64,000 nt of DNA from Halarcobacter sp. (GTDB taxonomy: Bacteria; Campylobacterota; Campylobacteria; Campylobacterales; Arcobacteraceae), in assembly GCF_963675975.1 (NCBI RefSeq), contig NZ_OY780939.1, positions 3,162,001 to 3,226,000 of the forward strand. The letters run 5' to 3'. Shown in pieces: positions 33,835-41,693 of this stretch (position 1 is the first letter of the stretch; each line of letters begins with the position of its first letter). The position numbers were made by a program, and so were the translations under genes. The notes under the pieces are model-generated. The model ran no database searches and was not told the origin of the DNA. It saw only the letters and a list, made by a program, of their open reading frames with translations.

Positions 33835-34100
33835 ATGCAACTTTATGTAAAAGGTAAACTGCACAACACTTATGAAAGAGTACCTTTCGTAAACAAAGAA
33901 ACGGGCGTACAAGGTGAAACTGTTTTTGGTCTTCAGCTAATAGTAGATGAAACATTAAAAATGGTGCTGTTAAATCAGAGATTTATGATGTAAAAATTGA
34001 TGCTAATAGTGTGTCTAAGTATAAAGATAAAAAAGGTCAACTAATTGAAGTTCCTTGTAGTCTTTATTCAAAAAGTTCTATATCACTTAGTGCAATATAG
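33835..34100 (+). pseudogene. small ORF with apparent -1 frameshift (ssDNA-binding-like?)
   Basis: The ATG at 33835 (after AAAAAGGAGAAAAA) opens a 52-codon frame ending at 33993. The rest (GAVKSEIYDVKIDANSV ... SLSAI) continues in the -1 frame to a stop at 34098-34100. A shift at the AAAAA tract at about 33956-33961 would give an 88-residue beta-rich protein. It could be a degraded gene, a sequencing error, or programmed slippage. Position before rep suggests a single-stranded DNA-binding or replication partner. Confidence 0.5.
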
Positions 34101-34109
34101 TACAAAGTT

Positions 34110-34147
34110 GTCTAAGGAAAGTTATTTGGTCGTGACTTTCCAAAGAC
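34110..34147. other. candidate rolling-circle origin hairpin
   Basis: GTCT-N2-GGAAAGT and ACTTTCC-N2-AGAC are mirror arms around a 12-base loop (TATTTGGTCGTG), 25 bases before the rep ATG. Rolling-circle origins are often hairpins close to rep, with the nick in the loop. It may instead be a leader structure controlling rep. Confidence 0.4.
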
Positions 34148-34171
34148 GAATACCCCTAGAAGGATATATTT

Positions 34172-35251
34172 ATGGATTTTACAATAGATGAGCTTAACTT
34201 TGATGAAATGCTAAAGGACTGCGAAGAGAAGAGACAAAAGTGCGGCACGCATTTTTTCTCTGATTCTGAGCATCCCTTGACTATTTATAAAAAAGTTGTG
34301 GACATATCTGAAAATCATCAGGAGATAGAATATCTTAGTGATATTAAATATTATGGTTTAAGTGAATACGACTTTCATATAGTCAATATGCATAGACAAA
34401 AACAAAAAGAGTATCTAGATAAAACTTGTCTTTATGACAAGATTACAGAGCAGTATATTCCATTAGCAGACATTACAATGTCAGCTAATCATAATGCACA
34501 TAGATACTATGCAGAGATTCAAAATAGAATCAACACTTTAGTTAATGATGCAGAGTCTAAAAAATTAGTTCCAATTTTTATGACAATTACACTTCCAAGT
34601 GAATATCATAAAATGAAAACTAATAAGATTACTCAAAAGCTTATTTATAATCCTTTGTACAATGGAGTAACTCCAAGAGCTGCTACAAAAGAATTAACTA
34701 AAATGTTTGCAAAGTTAAGACATGATAGAAGTTTAAAAGAACTTTCAAAAGATGAAAGAATATATTATAGAGTTAATGAGCCACATAAAGATGGAACACC
34801 ACATACTCATATACTTATGTTTATTCCTAAATCTATTGTTAATAGAGTTGTAAAAGCTTTTAATAGATTGTTTAATCCTAAAACTAACAAGATTGAAACC
34901 AAAATTAGAAATGCAAGTGCTTATATTATGAAGTATATAAATAAGACTTTACCTCTTTCAAAACAAAGTAAACTTACTGAAAAAGAGAAGTATTTAAATG
35001 CTTGGTATTCAATGAACAGAGTTATTAGATTTAATTCTAGTAGAACATTAGCTCCATTATCTTTATATAGACTGCTTTATCATAGATATACATTACAAGA
35101 ACTTACAATGAAAGTAAGAAATAAAGACTTTAGCATATTTGTTAGAGCTGATAATAGAGACAAAATCATGGAGATTTTAGATGGTGATGAGTTAGTATAT
35201 TCAAGAAGTGAGAATTTTAGAATAGAGTCAATACCTATTCAAGATTTTTGA
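34172..35251 (+). CDS. HUH endonuclease, rolling-circle replication initiator
   Basis: The product (359 residues) shows the three motifs of phage-type Rep proteins: FMTITLPS near residue 136, the HUH pair H211-T-H213 in PHTHILMF, and Y251-xxx-Y255 in AYIMKYINK, where one Tyr is catalytic. It should nick one strand and start replication of the excised circle. AAGGA precedes the ATG. It is related to replication gene A-type proteins of filamentous and satellite phages. Confidence 0.85.
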   Translation: MDFTIDELNFDEMLKDCEEKRQKCGTHFFSDSEHPLTIYKKVVDISENHQEIEYLSDIKYYGLSEYDFHIVNMHRQKQKEYLDKTCLYDKITEQYIPLADITMSANHNAHRYYAEIQNRINTLVNDAESKKLVPIFMTITLPSEYHKMKTNKITQKLIYNPLYNGVTPRAATKELTKMFAKLRHDRSLKELSKDERIYYRVNEPHKDGTPHTHILMFIPKSIVNRVVKAFNRLFNPKTNKIETKIRNASAYIMKYINKTLPLSKQSKLTEKEKYLNAWYSMNRVIRFNSSRTLAPLSLYRLLYHRYTLQELTMKVRNKDFSIFVRADNRDKIMEILDGDELVYSRSENFRIESIPIQDF

Positions 35252-35334
35252 TTCTTTTTTAAAAAGAATATACAGATAGTTGAGGATGACGAAGGATTCC
35301 TCCCTTAAACAGATAAACTTTAAGGAGCTTAATA

Positions 35335-35508
35335 ATGAGTAATTTTTTGAGAATAACAGAAGTTATGAAAATGACAGGTATAGCAAAAAGTACAATTTGG
35401 TTGTGGGTTAAGGAAGAGAAGTTTCCTAAACCTATTAAGTTAAGTCCTAGAATTACAGTTTGGGATGAAGATAGTATTAATGAATGGAAAAAGGAGATAC
35501 AATGTTAG
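35335..35508 (+). CDS. AlpA-like helix-turn-helix regulator
   Basis: The 57-residue product (start LRITEVMKMTGIAKST) has the AlpA/MerR-like HTH with WVKEEKFPKPIKLSPR after the recognition helix. AlpA-type proteins act as excision or transcription factors of P4-like elements. AAGGAG lies upstream. It overlaps the next small ORF by 7 nt. Confidence 0.85.
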   Translation: MSNFLRITEVMKMTGIAKSTIWLWVKEEKFPKPIKLSPRITVWDEDSINEWKKEIQC

Positions 35509-35657
35509 AACAAATGAAAGACTTTTTAGAAAAGACAGATACTAAATTAATATCTACAATTGATGATGATAAAAGAGAGACTTCAGTAGATGAAATTATT
35601 GAAGATACTTATGTTGTTGAGGATATTGGAGAATATTTGGATTCAGAGCTAACGTAA
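35502..35657 (+). CDS. small acidic protein, 51 residues
   Basis: The ORF starts MLEQMKDFLEKTDTK and ends DIGEYLDSELT. It is very acidic, with AAAAGGAGA upstream. It overlaps the AlpA-like gene and is the last gene of the rightward Rep operon. No family is recognised. Confidence 0.5.
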   Translation: MLEQMKDFLEKTDTKLISTIDDDKRETSVDEIIEDTYVVEDIGEYLDSELT

Positions 35658-35660
35658 AAT

Positions 35661-35689
35661 AATAAGATAGTTTTTTTAACTATCTTATT
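35661..35689. terminator. bidirectional terminator between Rep operon and retron
   Basis: AATAAGATAG and CTATCTTATT are perfect 10-bp arms with a 9-base T-rich loop. It separates the rightward Rep operon from the leftward RT-DUF3800 pair. Confidence 0.7.
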
Positions 35690-35705
35690 AAATTATTATG
35701 CAATT

Positions 35706-36368
35706 TTAAAAAGTATACGGATTTCTGGTACTATAAAAAATATCTTTTTCAATATCATGAATTAATCTAACCTTAGTATTTAGTTTATAATAATTTCTTC
35801 TCATATAGTCTTGTAATGGGGTTTTTGTAGTATCTCTAAAAACTCCTAATAAATAATCAGGTAGACAAATTAATATATTTTTTTTTGTAGTTTTTGTTAC
35901 AGATAATTTTAAATTAGTGAATTCTATTTTAATCTTATCAATAATAGATTTAATATTAGGTTCTTTTATTTCGGATTGTTCTTCATAAAATACATGAATA
36001 TCACAATTATTATTTTTACTGACTCTATGAAATAAAAGTTTAAAAAAGATTTTCAAATAAGTTTTTTTAAACTCTGTACTATCAGTTAAAACATCATATG
36101 CAATGTAACCTTTTATTTGAAAAGTTCTTATTAATTCAATTAATCTTGGTTTAATCTCCATACTATCTTCAGTAAAATGGAATAATCTGTCATCTTCATC
36201 ATGTCCTAAAAATTGATCAGTAGATAATTCTCTATATAATTTTTCCAAGTGCTCTTTTATTTCAGAAATATTTTCATCATTTTTTATTATCACTAGACAG
36301 AGTGCCAAATAGTTTTTCCCATCTTTTTCAAACTTTGTTTCATCAATGTAAATATTTAATGTTTCCAA
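35706..36368 (-). CDS. DUF3800-like protein, probable retron effector
   Basis: The 220-residue product starts with NIYIDETKFEKDGKNYLALCLV, the DUF3800 opening with an acidic residue in a first strand as in RNase H-like folds. HFTEDSMEIKPRLIELIR lies mid-protein, and DIEKDIFYSTRNPY at the C-terminus carries the late conserved acidic residues. It starts 1 nt after the RT stop, so they are one transcript. Retrons with DUF3800 partners are known (type VII in my memory of the classification), so it is probably the toxic or nuclease effector. This is inference. Confidence 0.75.
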   Translation of the reverse strand: METLNIYIDETKFEKDGKNYLALCLVIIKNDENISEIKEHLEKLYRELSTDQFLGHDEDDRLFHFTEDSMEIKPRLIELIRTFQIKGYIAYDVLTDSTEFKKTYLKIFFKLLFHRVSKNNNCDIHVFYEEQSEIKEPNIKSIIDKIKIEFTNLKLSVTKTTKKNILICLPDYLLGVFRDTTKTPLQDYMRRNYYKLNTKVRLIHDIEKDIFYSTRNPYTF

Positions 36369-36369
36369 T

Positions 36370-37311
36370 TTATTTTAACTTCTTATATTCAAAATTTAAT
36401 TTTTTAAAGTATTCAGGCTCAACACTTCTTGAATAAAGAAGCCAACCATTTAATCTATTATATCCCTTATCTAGATTTTCTCCATTATAATCAAAATGTT
36501 CTTCAAAACCATATTTCTTTATAAAATAAAGTTCTTGTCTTAATCTTCTTTTTATTTTTTTAGGAATTCTTGGCCTAATATCGTTTGAGATACTTAATCC
36601 GGTAACATATTGAGCCTGTCCTTGTCTATTAAAACGAGTTTTATTCTTATTAAGTTCTAATCCTTCTTTATTTAAAACTTTTTCTATATCTTCAGTTAAC
36701 TTCTTATAATCAAAAATTATATTAGATGAAAAGGTTAAGTCATCTGCATATCTTGTATATATACAAGAATAGTTATCTGCTAATCTAACTAATATTTCAT
36801 CAATATGATAAAAATAAATATTTGCAATTGCTGGACTTGTATTTAGTCCTTCAGCTAAAAAACCATCAATTGTACATACATCAGAGAATATCTCGGCAAT
36901 ATAATTATTACAGCCAAGCTTTTCAAAAACATATCTTACTTTTTCTTTTGAAACCGAAGAAAAGAATGATTTAATATCCATTTGTAATAAATACTTCTTA
37001 TCTAAGTGAGCATTAGCATTAGTTAATATGCTTTTACCTTTAACAAATCCATGTGAACATTCATGAACTAAACCATCTGAATTATAATTTATCTGCATCA
37101 ATAAATCTTTGTGAAAGCCTTCTATTCTATAATTTGGTTTATAAACAAGTCTATGCCCATTATTTTTAAAGCTATGTTTAGGGATTAGTAATTTCTCATA
37201 AAAGTCATCAGTTTTACCTGTAATTAAGTCAACTAATTTAAAGCCATGTATATGCATATTTTTAGCTATAGATTCTTCATCAGTTAATAAATTAAATTGA
37301 ATTTTATACAT
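36370..37311 (-). CDS. retron-type reverse transcriptase
   Basis: The product (313 residues) is a single RT domain. Motifs are D112 in MDIKSFFSSV, EGLNTSPAIAN (about 154-164), the catalytic YADD at 188-191 and the retron hallmarks NANAH (98-102, NAxxH) and VTG (236-238). There is no maturase or endonuclease domain. Retron RTs copy part of a structured RNA into msDNA and hold an effector inactive until phage attack. It is preceded by a 12-bp inverted repeat RNA candidate and followed by the DUF3800-like gene. Confidence 0.9.
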   Translation of the reverse strand: MYKIQFNLLTDEESIAKNMHIHGFKLVDLITGKTDDFYEKLLIPKHSFKNNGHRLVYKPNYRIEGFHKDLLMQINYNSDGLVHECSHGFVKGKSILTNANAHLDKKYLLQMDIKSFFSSVSKEKVRYVFEKLGCNNYIAEIFSDVCTIDGFLAEGLNTSPAIANIYFYHIDEILVRLADNYSCIYTRYADDLTFSSNIIFDYKKLTEDIEKVLNKEGLELNKNKTRFNRQGQAQYVTGLSISNDIRPRIPKKIKRRLRQELYFIKKYGFEEHFDYNGENLDKGYNRLNGWLLYSRSVEPEYFKKLNFEYKKLK

Positions 37312-37332
37312 ACTTATTTCCTATAGAAGAGA

Positions 37333-37405
37333 GGTTAGAAAATACCTAAATGTGTAATTGACATAAAATCGAATACGAACTCATATTCTAAATTATTTTC
37401 TAACC
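37333..37405 (-). ncRNA. candidate retron non-coding RNA (msr-msd-like)
   Basis: On the minus strand GGTTAGAAAATA (37394-37405) and TATTTTCTAACC (37333-37344) are perfect 12-bp arms around 49 bases, ending 22 bases before the RT start. Inside are GAATAT-GAGTTC-GTATTC and ATGT-CAATTAC-ACAT hairpins. This matches the a1/a2 arrangement of retrons, but the RNA would be far shorter than known ones. Reverse transcription is not proven. Confidence 0.5.
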
Positions 37406-37529
37406 AACATATTATAACTAAATTTATTTTATTTCTAGATTGATAATTCTTTAATGAAATTAATTTAAGGGGTTTTATAAGGGGTTATTTAAATTTAATA
37501 TCTTAAATATACCAAAATTAGGTAAACTT

Positions 37530-37548
37530 TAATCCGGACACCCCACCA
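37530..37548. repeat. attR: decayed copy of the ssrA 3' end
   Basis: TAATCCGGACACCCCACCA resembles the tmRNA end CAATCCCGGACACCTCCACCA with two missing bases. It marks the right boundary of the element. Its decay is expected, since the functional tmRNA end is the left copy. Confidence 0.65.
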
Positions 37549-37644
37549 AATCCAAAATAATTTTTAATTTTCAAAAACTATTTTTTTGTTATTAATTATT
37601 TAGTATTGACACAAATACTACATATAAGAATTTATTTTTTATAA

Positions 37645-37682
37645 AATCTAATTTCTGATCATGATATCAATAAAATTAGATT
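37645..37682 (-). terminator. hairpin after the small membrane protein gene
   Basis: AATCTAATTT and AAATTAGATT form a 10-bp stem with an 18-base loop, followed on the minus strand by TTATAAAAAAT. It lies 18 bases past the stop of the 48-residue ORF. Confidence 0.5.
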
Positions 37683-37700
37683 ATTTTAGAATTTTTATAT

Positions 37701-37847
37701 TTACTTTATTGTATTTACAGTAGAAGAAACTGTAGAAGCAGCATCGTTTTTTAAATTATTTTCCTGAAGAGAAGACCATTCTATTATTCCAAGTAAAGCA
37801 ATCATTGAAACTATAATAATTAAAAATGTAACCAAAATTCTATCCAT
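37701..37847 (-). CDS. small single-TM protein, 48 residues
   Basis: The ORF starts MDRILVTFLIIIVSMIALLG, a transmembrane helix, followed by a short polar tail rich in S/T/N. AAGGA precedes the ATG. It lies between pgi and the element boundary, so it is host DNA. Function is unknown. Confidence 0.6.
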   Translation of the reverse strand: MDRILVTFLIIIVSMIALLGIIEWSSLQENNLKNDAASTVSSTVNTIK

Positions 37848-37966
37848 ATATTTGTCCTTAAAAATTACTTATATAATAATGGTACATTATTTATTAATTT
37901 AGACTTAATTAAATGATCTTTATATATTAATTTATAAAATAAGATTAATAATCTATATATTTCCTT

Positions 37967-39232
37967 CTATTTAGTAAACTTCTTAACTAATTTAATTTTA
38001 CCAAACTCTACACCTGGTTGGTCATAAGTATTTATCTCTAAAAACTGTCCAACAGCAGAAGTTAATAATTCATAATAAAGAATTAGTGCTCCTACATTTT
38101 CAGATGATATTTTGTCTAAAACAATAGAATCAGCTGGTATATTTTCATCAATAATTGTTTCATATGTAGCATTGCACTCTTCATTAATAAGTTTATTAAA
38201 TTTGTGACCATTTATATAATCAACTTTATCCAAATAATCTAAACTAATTTTTGGTATTTTTATTGGTTTTTTAAAATCATCTATTTTTATAACTGTAACT
38301 GTTTTATTTTTTGGTCCTTGAATAATTAATTGTAAAAATGAGTGTTGATCAACTGAACCAACTAAATGAATTGGCGTAAGTCCTACACTATTTCCAAGTT
38401 TATCAATTTTTCCTAAAGACTCTGCCCATAATTGTACATACCATTGATTAAAATATGTAAATAGAGTTGAATATGTGAACATAACATTTATAGGGAAGTT
38501 TTTTGCTGATTTTGAATAAAAGAAAGCTTTTTCTAATAACATATTTTCTTTTTTATCAAAAAAAGAATCCACATAATCCTTTGCACCTTTTAATAAACTC
38601 TTTACATCAAAATCAACTAAACATAAAGGTACAATTCCAACAGCTGATAGAACTGAAAATCTACCACCTACATTTAAAGGAATATTAAATTGCTTAATTC
38701 CATTTTTATCAGCTAGCATTGATAAAGAAGAACCCTCATCTGTAATTGCTATAAATCTTTTTTTATCTTCTTTATTTTTAAATGACAATTTATATTTTTC
38801 AAGAATATATTTAAATATTGAAGTTGTTTCAATAGTTGAACCTGATTTTGAGATAACGATAAAAAGAGCTTTGTCTTTATCAATCTTTTTTAATGTTCTA
38901 GTAATATCTAGAGGGTCTACATTTTCTAAAAAGTATAATCTTTTTTTTGTTTTTACTTGATCTCTTAGTAAATCATAAACAGCTTTAGTACCTAAAGATG
39001 AGCCACCTATTCCTATAACAACCACATCTCTTATTGAACCATCAGCTAACAATGAATTCTTTTTTTTGTATTCTTCAACTTTATCTACTAAATCAAATCC
39101 ATTTTCTGGTAAATTGTAATAACCAATTTTTCCAGAACTTCTCTCTTTTTTCATTGCAGTAAAAACTTCATCAATATTTTGCTTGGCTTTTTTCCCAAGC
39201 TTTGCATCAAACTTATGTTCAAAAAATAACAT
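37967..39232 (-). CDS. pgi: glucose-6-phosphate isomerase
   Basis: This enzyme interconverts glucose-6-P and fructose-6-P. The product (421 residues) has GIGGSSLGTKAVYD, SKSGSTIETTS (the sugar-phosphate loop), GGRFSVLSAVG and the C-terminal GQFLEINTYDQPGVEFGK signature. It is a short form, as in epsilon-type PGIs. It is the last gene of the sugar cluster, feeding gluconeogenic fructose-6-P into the Entner-Doudoroff route. Confidence 0.96.
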   Translation of the reverse strand: MLFFEHKFDAKLGKKAKQNIDEVFTAMKKERSSGKIGYYNLPENGFDLVDKVEEYKKKNSLLADGSIRDVVVIGIGGSSLGTKAVYDLLRDQVKTKKRLYFLENVDPLDITRTLKKIDKDKALFIVISKSGSTIETTSIFKYILEKYKLSFKNKEDKKRFIAITDEGSSLSMLADKNGIKQFNIPLNVGGRFSVLSAVGIVPLCLVDFDVKSLLKGAKDYVDSFFDKKENMLLEKAFFYSKSAKNFPINVMFTYSTLFTYFNQWYVQLWAESLGKIDKLGNSVGLTPIHLVGSVDQHSFLQLIIQGPKNKTVTVIKIDDFKKPIKIPKISLDYLDKVDYINGHKFNKLINEECNATYETIIDENIPADSIVLDKISSENVGALILYYELLTSAVGQFLEINTYDQPGVEFGKIKLVKKFTK

Positions 39233-39246
39233 TTATTCCCCTTCTT

Positions 39247-39876
39247 TTAATCTATGCCAATACTAGATATAGCTTCTTTACAAAGCTGCGTAATTTTATC
39301 AAATTCATTATTCTCAATTGCATCTTTAGGAACAAACCAAGTTCCACCTACGCATAGTACATTTTTTAATATTAAAAAATCATTTAAATTATTTAAATTT
39401 ACCCCTCCTGTAGGGCAAAAATTCATTTTTGCAAAGGGTCCTGAAAATGCTTTTAAAATATCTACACCACCACTTAATGTTGCAGGAAATAATTTACAAT
39501 AGAATATATTATTATTTTGAGCAAGCATAACTTCACTTGCTGTTGCAACTCCAGGGATAAGTGTTATATTATGTTTTAATGAAGCATCAATTAACTCTTG
39601 TGAAATACCAGGAGAAAATACAAATTTTGAGCCTGCTTCTTTTGCTTGGAGTAATTCCTCTTCATTACATACTGTACCAGCTCCTACATTTATACTAGGC
39701 ATTTGTTCAGATATAAGTTTAATAGCTTTTAGTCCTGCTTCTGTTCTTAGGGTGATTTCCATAATATTTACACCACCTGCTTGCAGTGCTTTTGCTAAAG
39801 GTAAAGCATCTTTTTCATCATCTATTGCTATAACTGGAACAATAGGAGATATCCCCATTATATCTTTTGCATTCAT
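39247..39876 (-). CDS. eda: 2-keto-3-deoxy-6-phosphogluconate aldolase
   Basis: It splits KDPG to pyruvate and glyceraldehyde-3-P. The class I aldolase motif is present: E40 and R44 in MEITLRT, and Schiff-base Lys128 in FYCKLFPA, with PTGGVN near the phosphate site. Length is 209 residues. It overlaps edd by 4 nt, a close pairing in the final steps of the pathway. Confidence 0.97.
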   Translation of the reverse strand: MNAKDIMGISPIVPVIAIDDEKDALPLAKALQAGGVNIMEITLRTEAGLKAIKLISEQMPSINVGAGTVCNEEELLQAKEAGSKFVFSPGISQELIDASLKHNITLIPGVATASEVMLAQNNNIFYCKLFPATLSGGVDILKAFSGPFAKMNFCPTGGVNLNNLNDFLILKNVLCVGGTWFVPKDAIENNEFDKITQLCKEAISSIGID

Positions 39877-41693
39877 GATCTCTCCTCTCCTACTAAATCA
39901 AAAATTGTACCACCCTCTTCTGCACTATTTACATTATCTCTAATGGTACTAAACAGTTCTCTTCCTATTCCGTGAGTATTTCCCAATAAATTAGGAGTGT
40001 ATATTTCTCTTTTCTCTAACTCTTCATTGGAAATCAATAATGAAACTTCTCCATTATTTATATCAAATTTTATTTTATCACCTGTTTGTATTTTTGCTAT
40101 TACTCCACCTTTTTTTGCTTCAGGGGTTAAATGAATAGCGGAAGGAACTTTTCCTGAAGCACCTGACATACGTCCATCTGTTAAAATAGCTACTTTAAAT
40201 CCTTTATCTTGTAAAGCTCCAAGAGGTGGCATTAAGCCGTGAAGTTCAGGCATCCCATTCGCACTTGGTCCTTGATATCTAACAACAGCTATAAAGTCTT
40301 TATTTAGATTCCCCGCTTTAAACTCACTTTGAAGTTCTTCTTGAGAGTTAAAAACTATAGCAGGAGCTTCTATAAACATTTGTGTCTCTTTTAGTGCAGA
40401 AGTTTTTATAACACTTCTTCCAATATTTCCTTTTAGAAGTTTAAGTCCACCCTCGCTTGAAAATGGTTTTTTAACACTTGAGATTACATCAATATCCCTT
40501 GATATTTTTGCACCCTCTTTAAATACTAATTTTTTATCTTCTAAACTTGGTTCTACGATAAAGTTTTCTAAACCAAATCCAACTACAGTATTAATATCAT
40601 TGTGTACTAATCCTTCATTTAATAACTCAGATATAACAACACTCATTCCACCAGCATCTCTAAAGTGGTTTACATCAGCACTACCGTTTGGATACATTTT
40701 ACATAAAAGTGGTATCACTTTTGAAAGGGCATCAAAGTCTTCCCAAGTTAAAACTATCCCTGCAGCTTTTGCCATGGCAATTAGATGGATTGTATGATTA
40801 CTAGAACCACCTGTTGTCATAAGACCAATTATGGCATTTACAAAACTCTTTTCTGTAACCATCTCACCAATACTTAGTTTATCTTTTGTAAGTTTTAAAA
40901 GTGTGTTTGCTGCTTCTTGTGTAAGAGCGTCTCTTAAAGGTGTATTTGTATTTACAAATGAACTATTTGGTAGCTGTAATCCCATCATCTCAAGCAACAT
41001 TTGATTTGAGTTTGCTGTACCATAAAATGTACAAGTTCCACTACTATGATAAGATGATGACTCTGCTTCCAAAAGTTTATCTTTGCCAACTTTTCCTAAA
41101 GCATATTCTTGTCTTATTTTTGCTTTTTGTGCATTTGAAATACCTGATGGCATTGGGCCAGCTGGTACAAAAATTGAAGGTAAATGACCAAAAGTTAGAG
41201 CTCCTATTAAAAGTCCTGGAACAATCTTATCACATACACCTAAATAAAAAGCACCATCATAAACATTGTGTGAAAGACCAATAGCAGTACCCATAGCAAT
41301 ATTATCTCTACTAAATAATGATAATTCCATTCCAGGCTGTGATTGAGTAACTCCATCACACATAGCTGGAACTCCTCCTGCAACTTGTGCTGTTGCACCA
41401 TTAAGAAGAAGTGTTCTTTTTAATAGTGAAGGATAAACACTAAATGGCTCATGGGCTGAAAGCATATCATTGTAGGCTGTAATTATTGCCATATTAGGAT
41501 TTTGAGTTGAAGTCATAGAGTTTTTTTCATCTTTACTCAAAGGTGCAATTGCATGGGCAAGATTGCTACAACTTACACTTTTTCTATTTGCTCCACTCTC
41601 TTTTGCTATTTGTATTCTATTTAAATATATTTCTCTACTTGTTTTAGAACGTTCTATTATATTGTTTGTTACGTTTTCTATTATATTGTTCAT
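39873..41693 (-). CDS. edd: 6-phosphogluconate dehydratase
   Basis: It converts 6-phosphogluconate to KDPG with an iron-sulfur cluster. The product (606 residues) has the IlvD/Edd signatures CDGVTQSQPGMELS and CDKIVPG, with Cys residues for the cluster, and DGRMSGASGKVPSAIH near the C-terminus. It overlaps pgl by 4 nt and eda by 4 nt, so the order pgl-edd-eda follows the pathway. Confidence 0.97.
   Translation of the reverse strand: MNNIIENVTNNIIERSKTSREIYLNRIQIAKESGANRKSVSCSNLAHAIAPLSKDEKNSMTSTQNPNMAIITAYNDMLSAHEPFSVYPSLLKRTLLLNGATAQVAGGVPAMCDGVTQSQPGMELSLFSRDNIAMGTAIGLSHNVYDGAFYLGVCDKIVPGLLIGALTFGHLPSIFVPAGPMPSGISNAQKAKIRQEYALGKVGKDKLLEAESSSYHSSGTCTFYGTANSNQMLLEMMGLQLPNSSFVNTNTPLRDALTQEAANTLLKLTKDKLSIGEMVTEKSFVNAIIGLMTTGGSSNHTIHLIAMAKAAGIVLTWEDFDALSKVIPLLCKMYPNGSADVNHFRDAGGMSVVISELLNEGLVHNDINTVVGFGLENFIVEPSLEDKKLVFKEGAKISRDIDVISSVKKPFSSEGGLKLLKGNIGRSVIKTSALKETQMFIEAPAIVFNSQEELQSEFKAGNLNKDFIAVVRYQGPSANGMPELHGLMPPLGALQDKGFKVAILTDGRMSGASGKVPSAIHLTPEAKKGGVIAKIQTGDKIKFDINNGEVSLLISNEELEKREIYTPNLLGNTHGIGRELFSTIRDNVNSAEEGGTIFDLVGEERS

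Larger units (their letters stand above)
31504..37548. mobile_element. integrative element in ssrA carrying a retron
   Basis: The element runs from the tmRNA CCA to a decayed copy of the tmRNA end at 37530-37548, about 6.05 kb. It encodes a tyrosine integrase next to the junction, a regulator, a rolling-circle Rep and an AlpA-like protein. It has no capsid or tail genes, so it looks like a satellite or plasmid-like integrative element. Its cargo is a reverse transcriptase and a DUF3800-like gene. Confidence 0.85.

Noticed and set aside
37312-37332. Group II intron ahead of the RT
   Set aside because: The RT has no maturase or endonuclease domain and no intron ends were seen, and the motifs are those of retrons.
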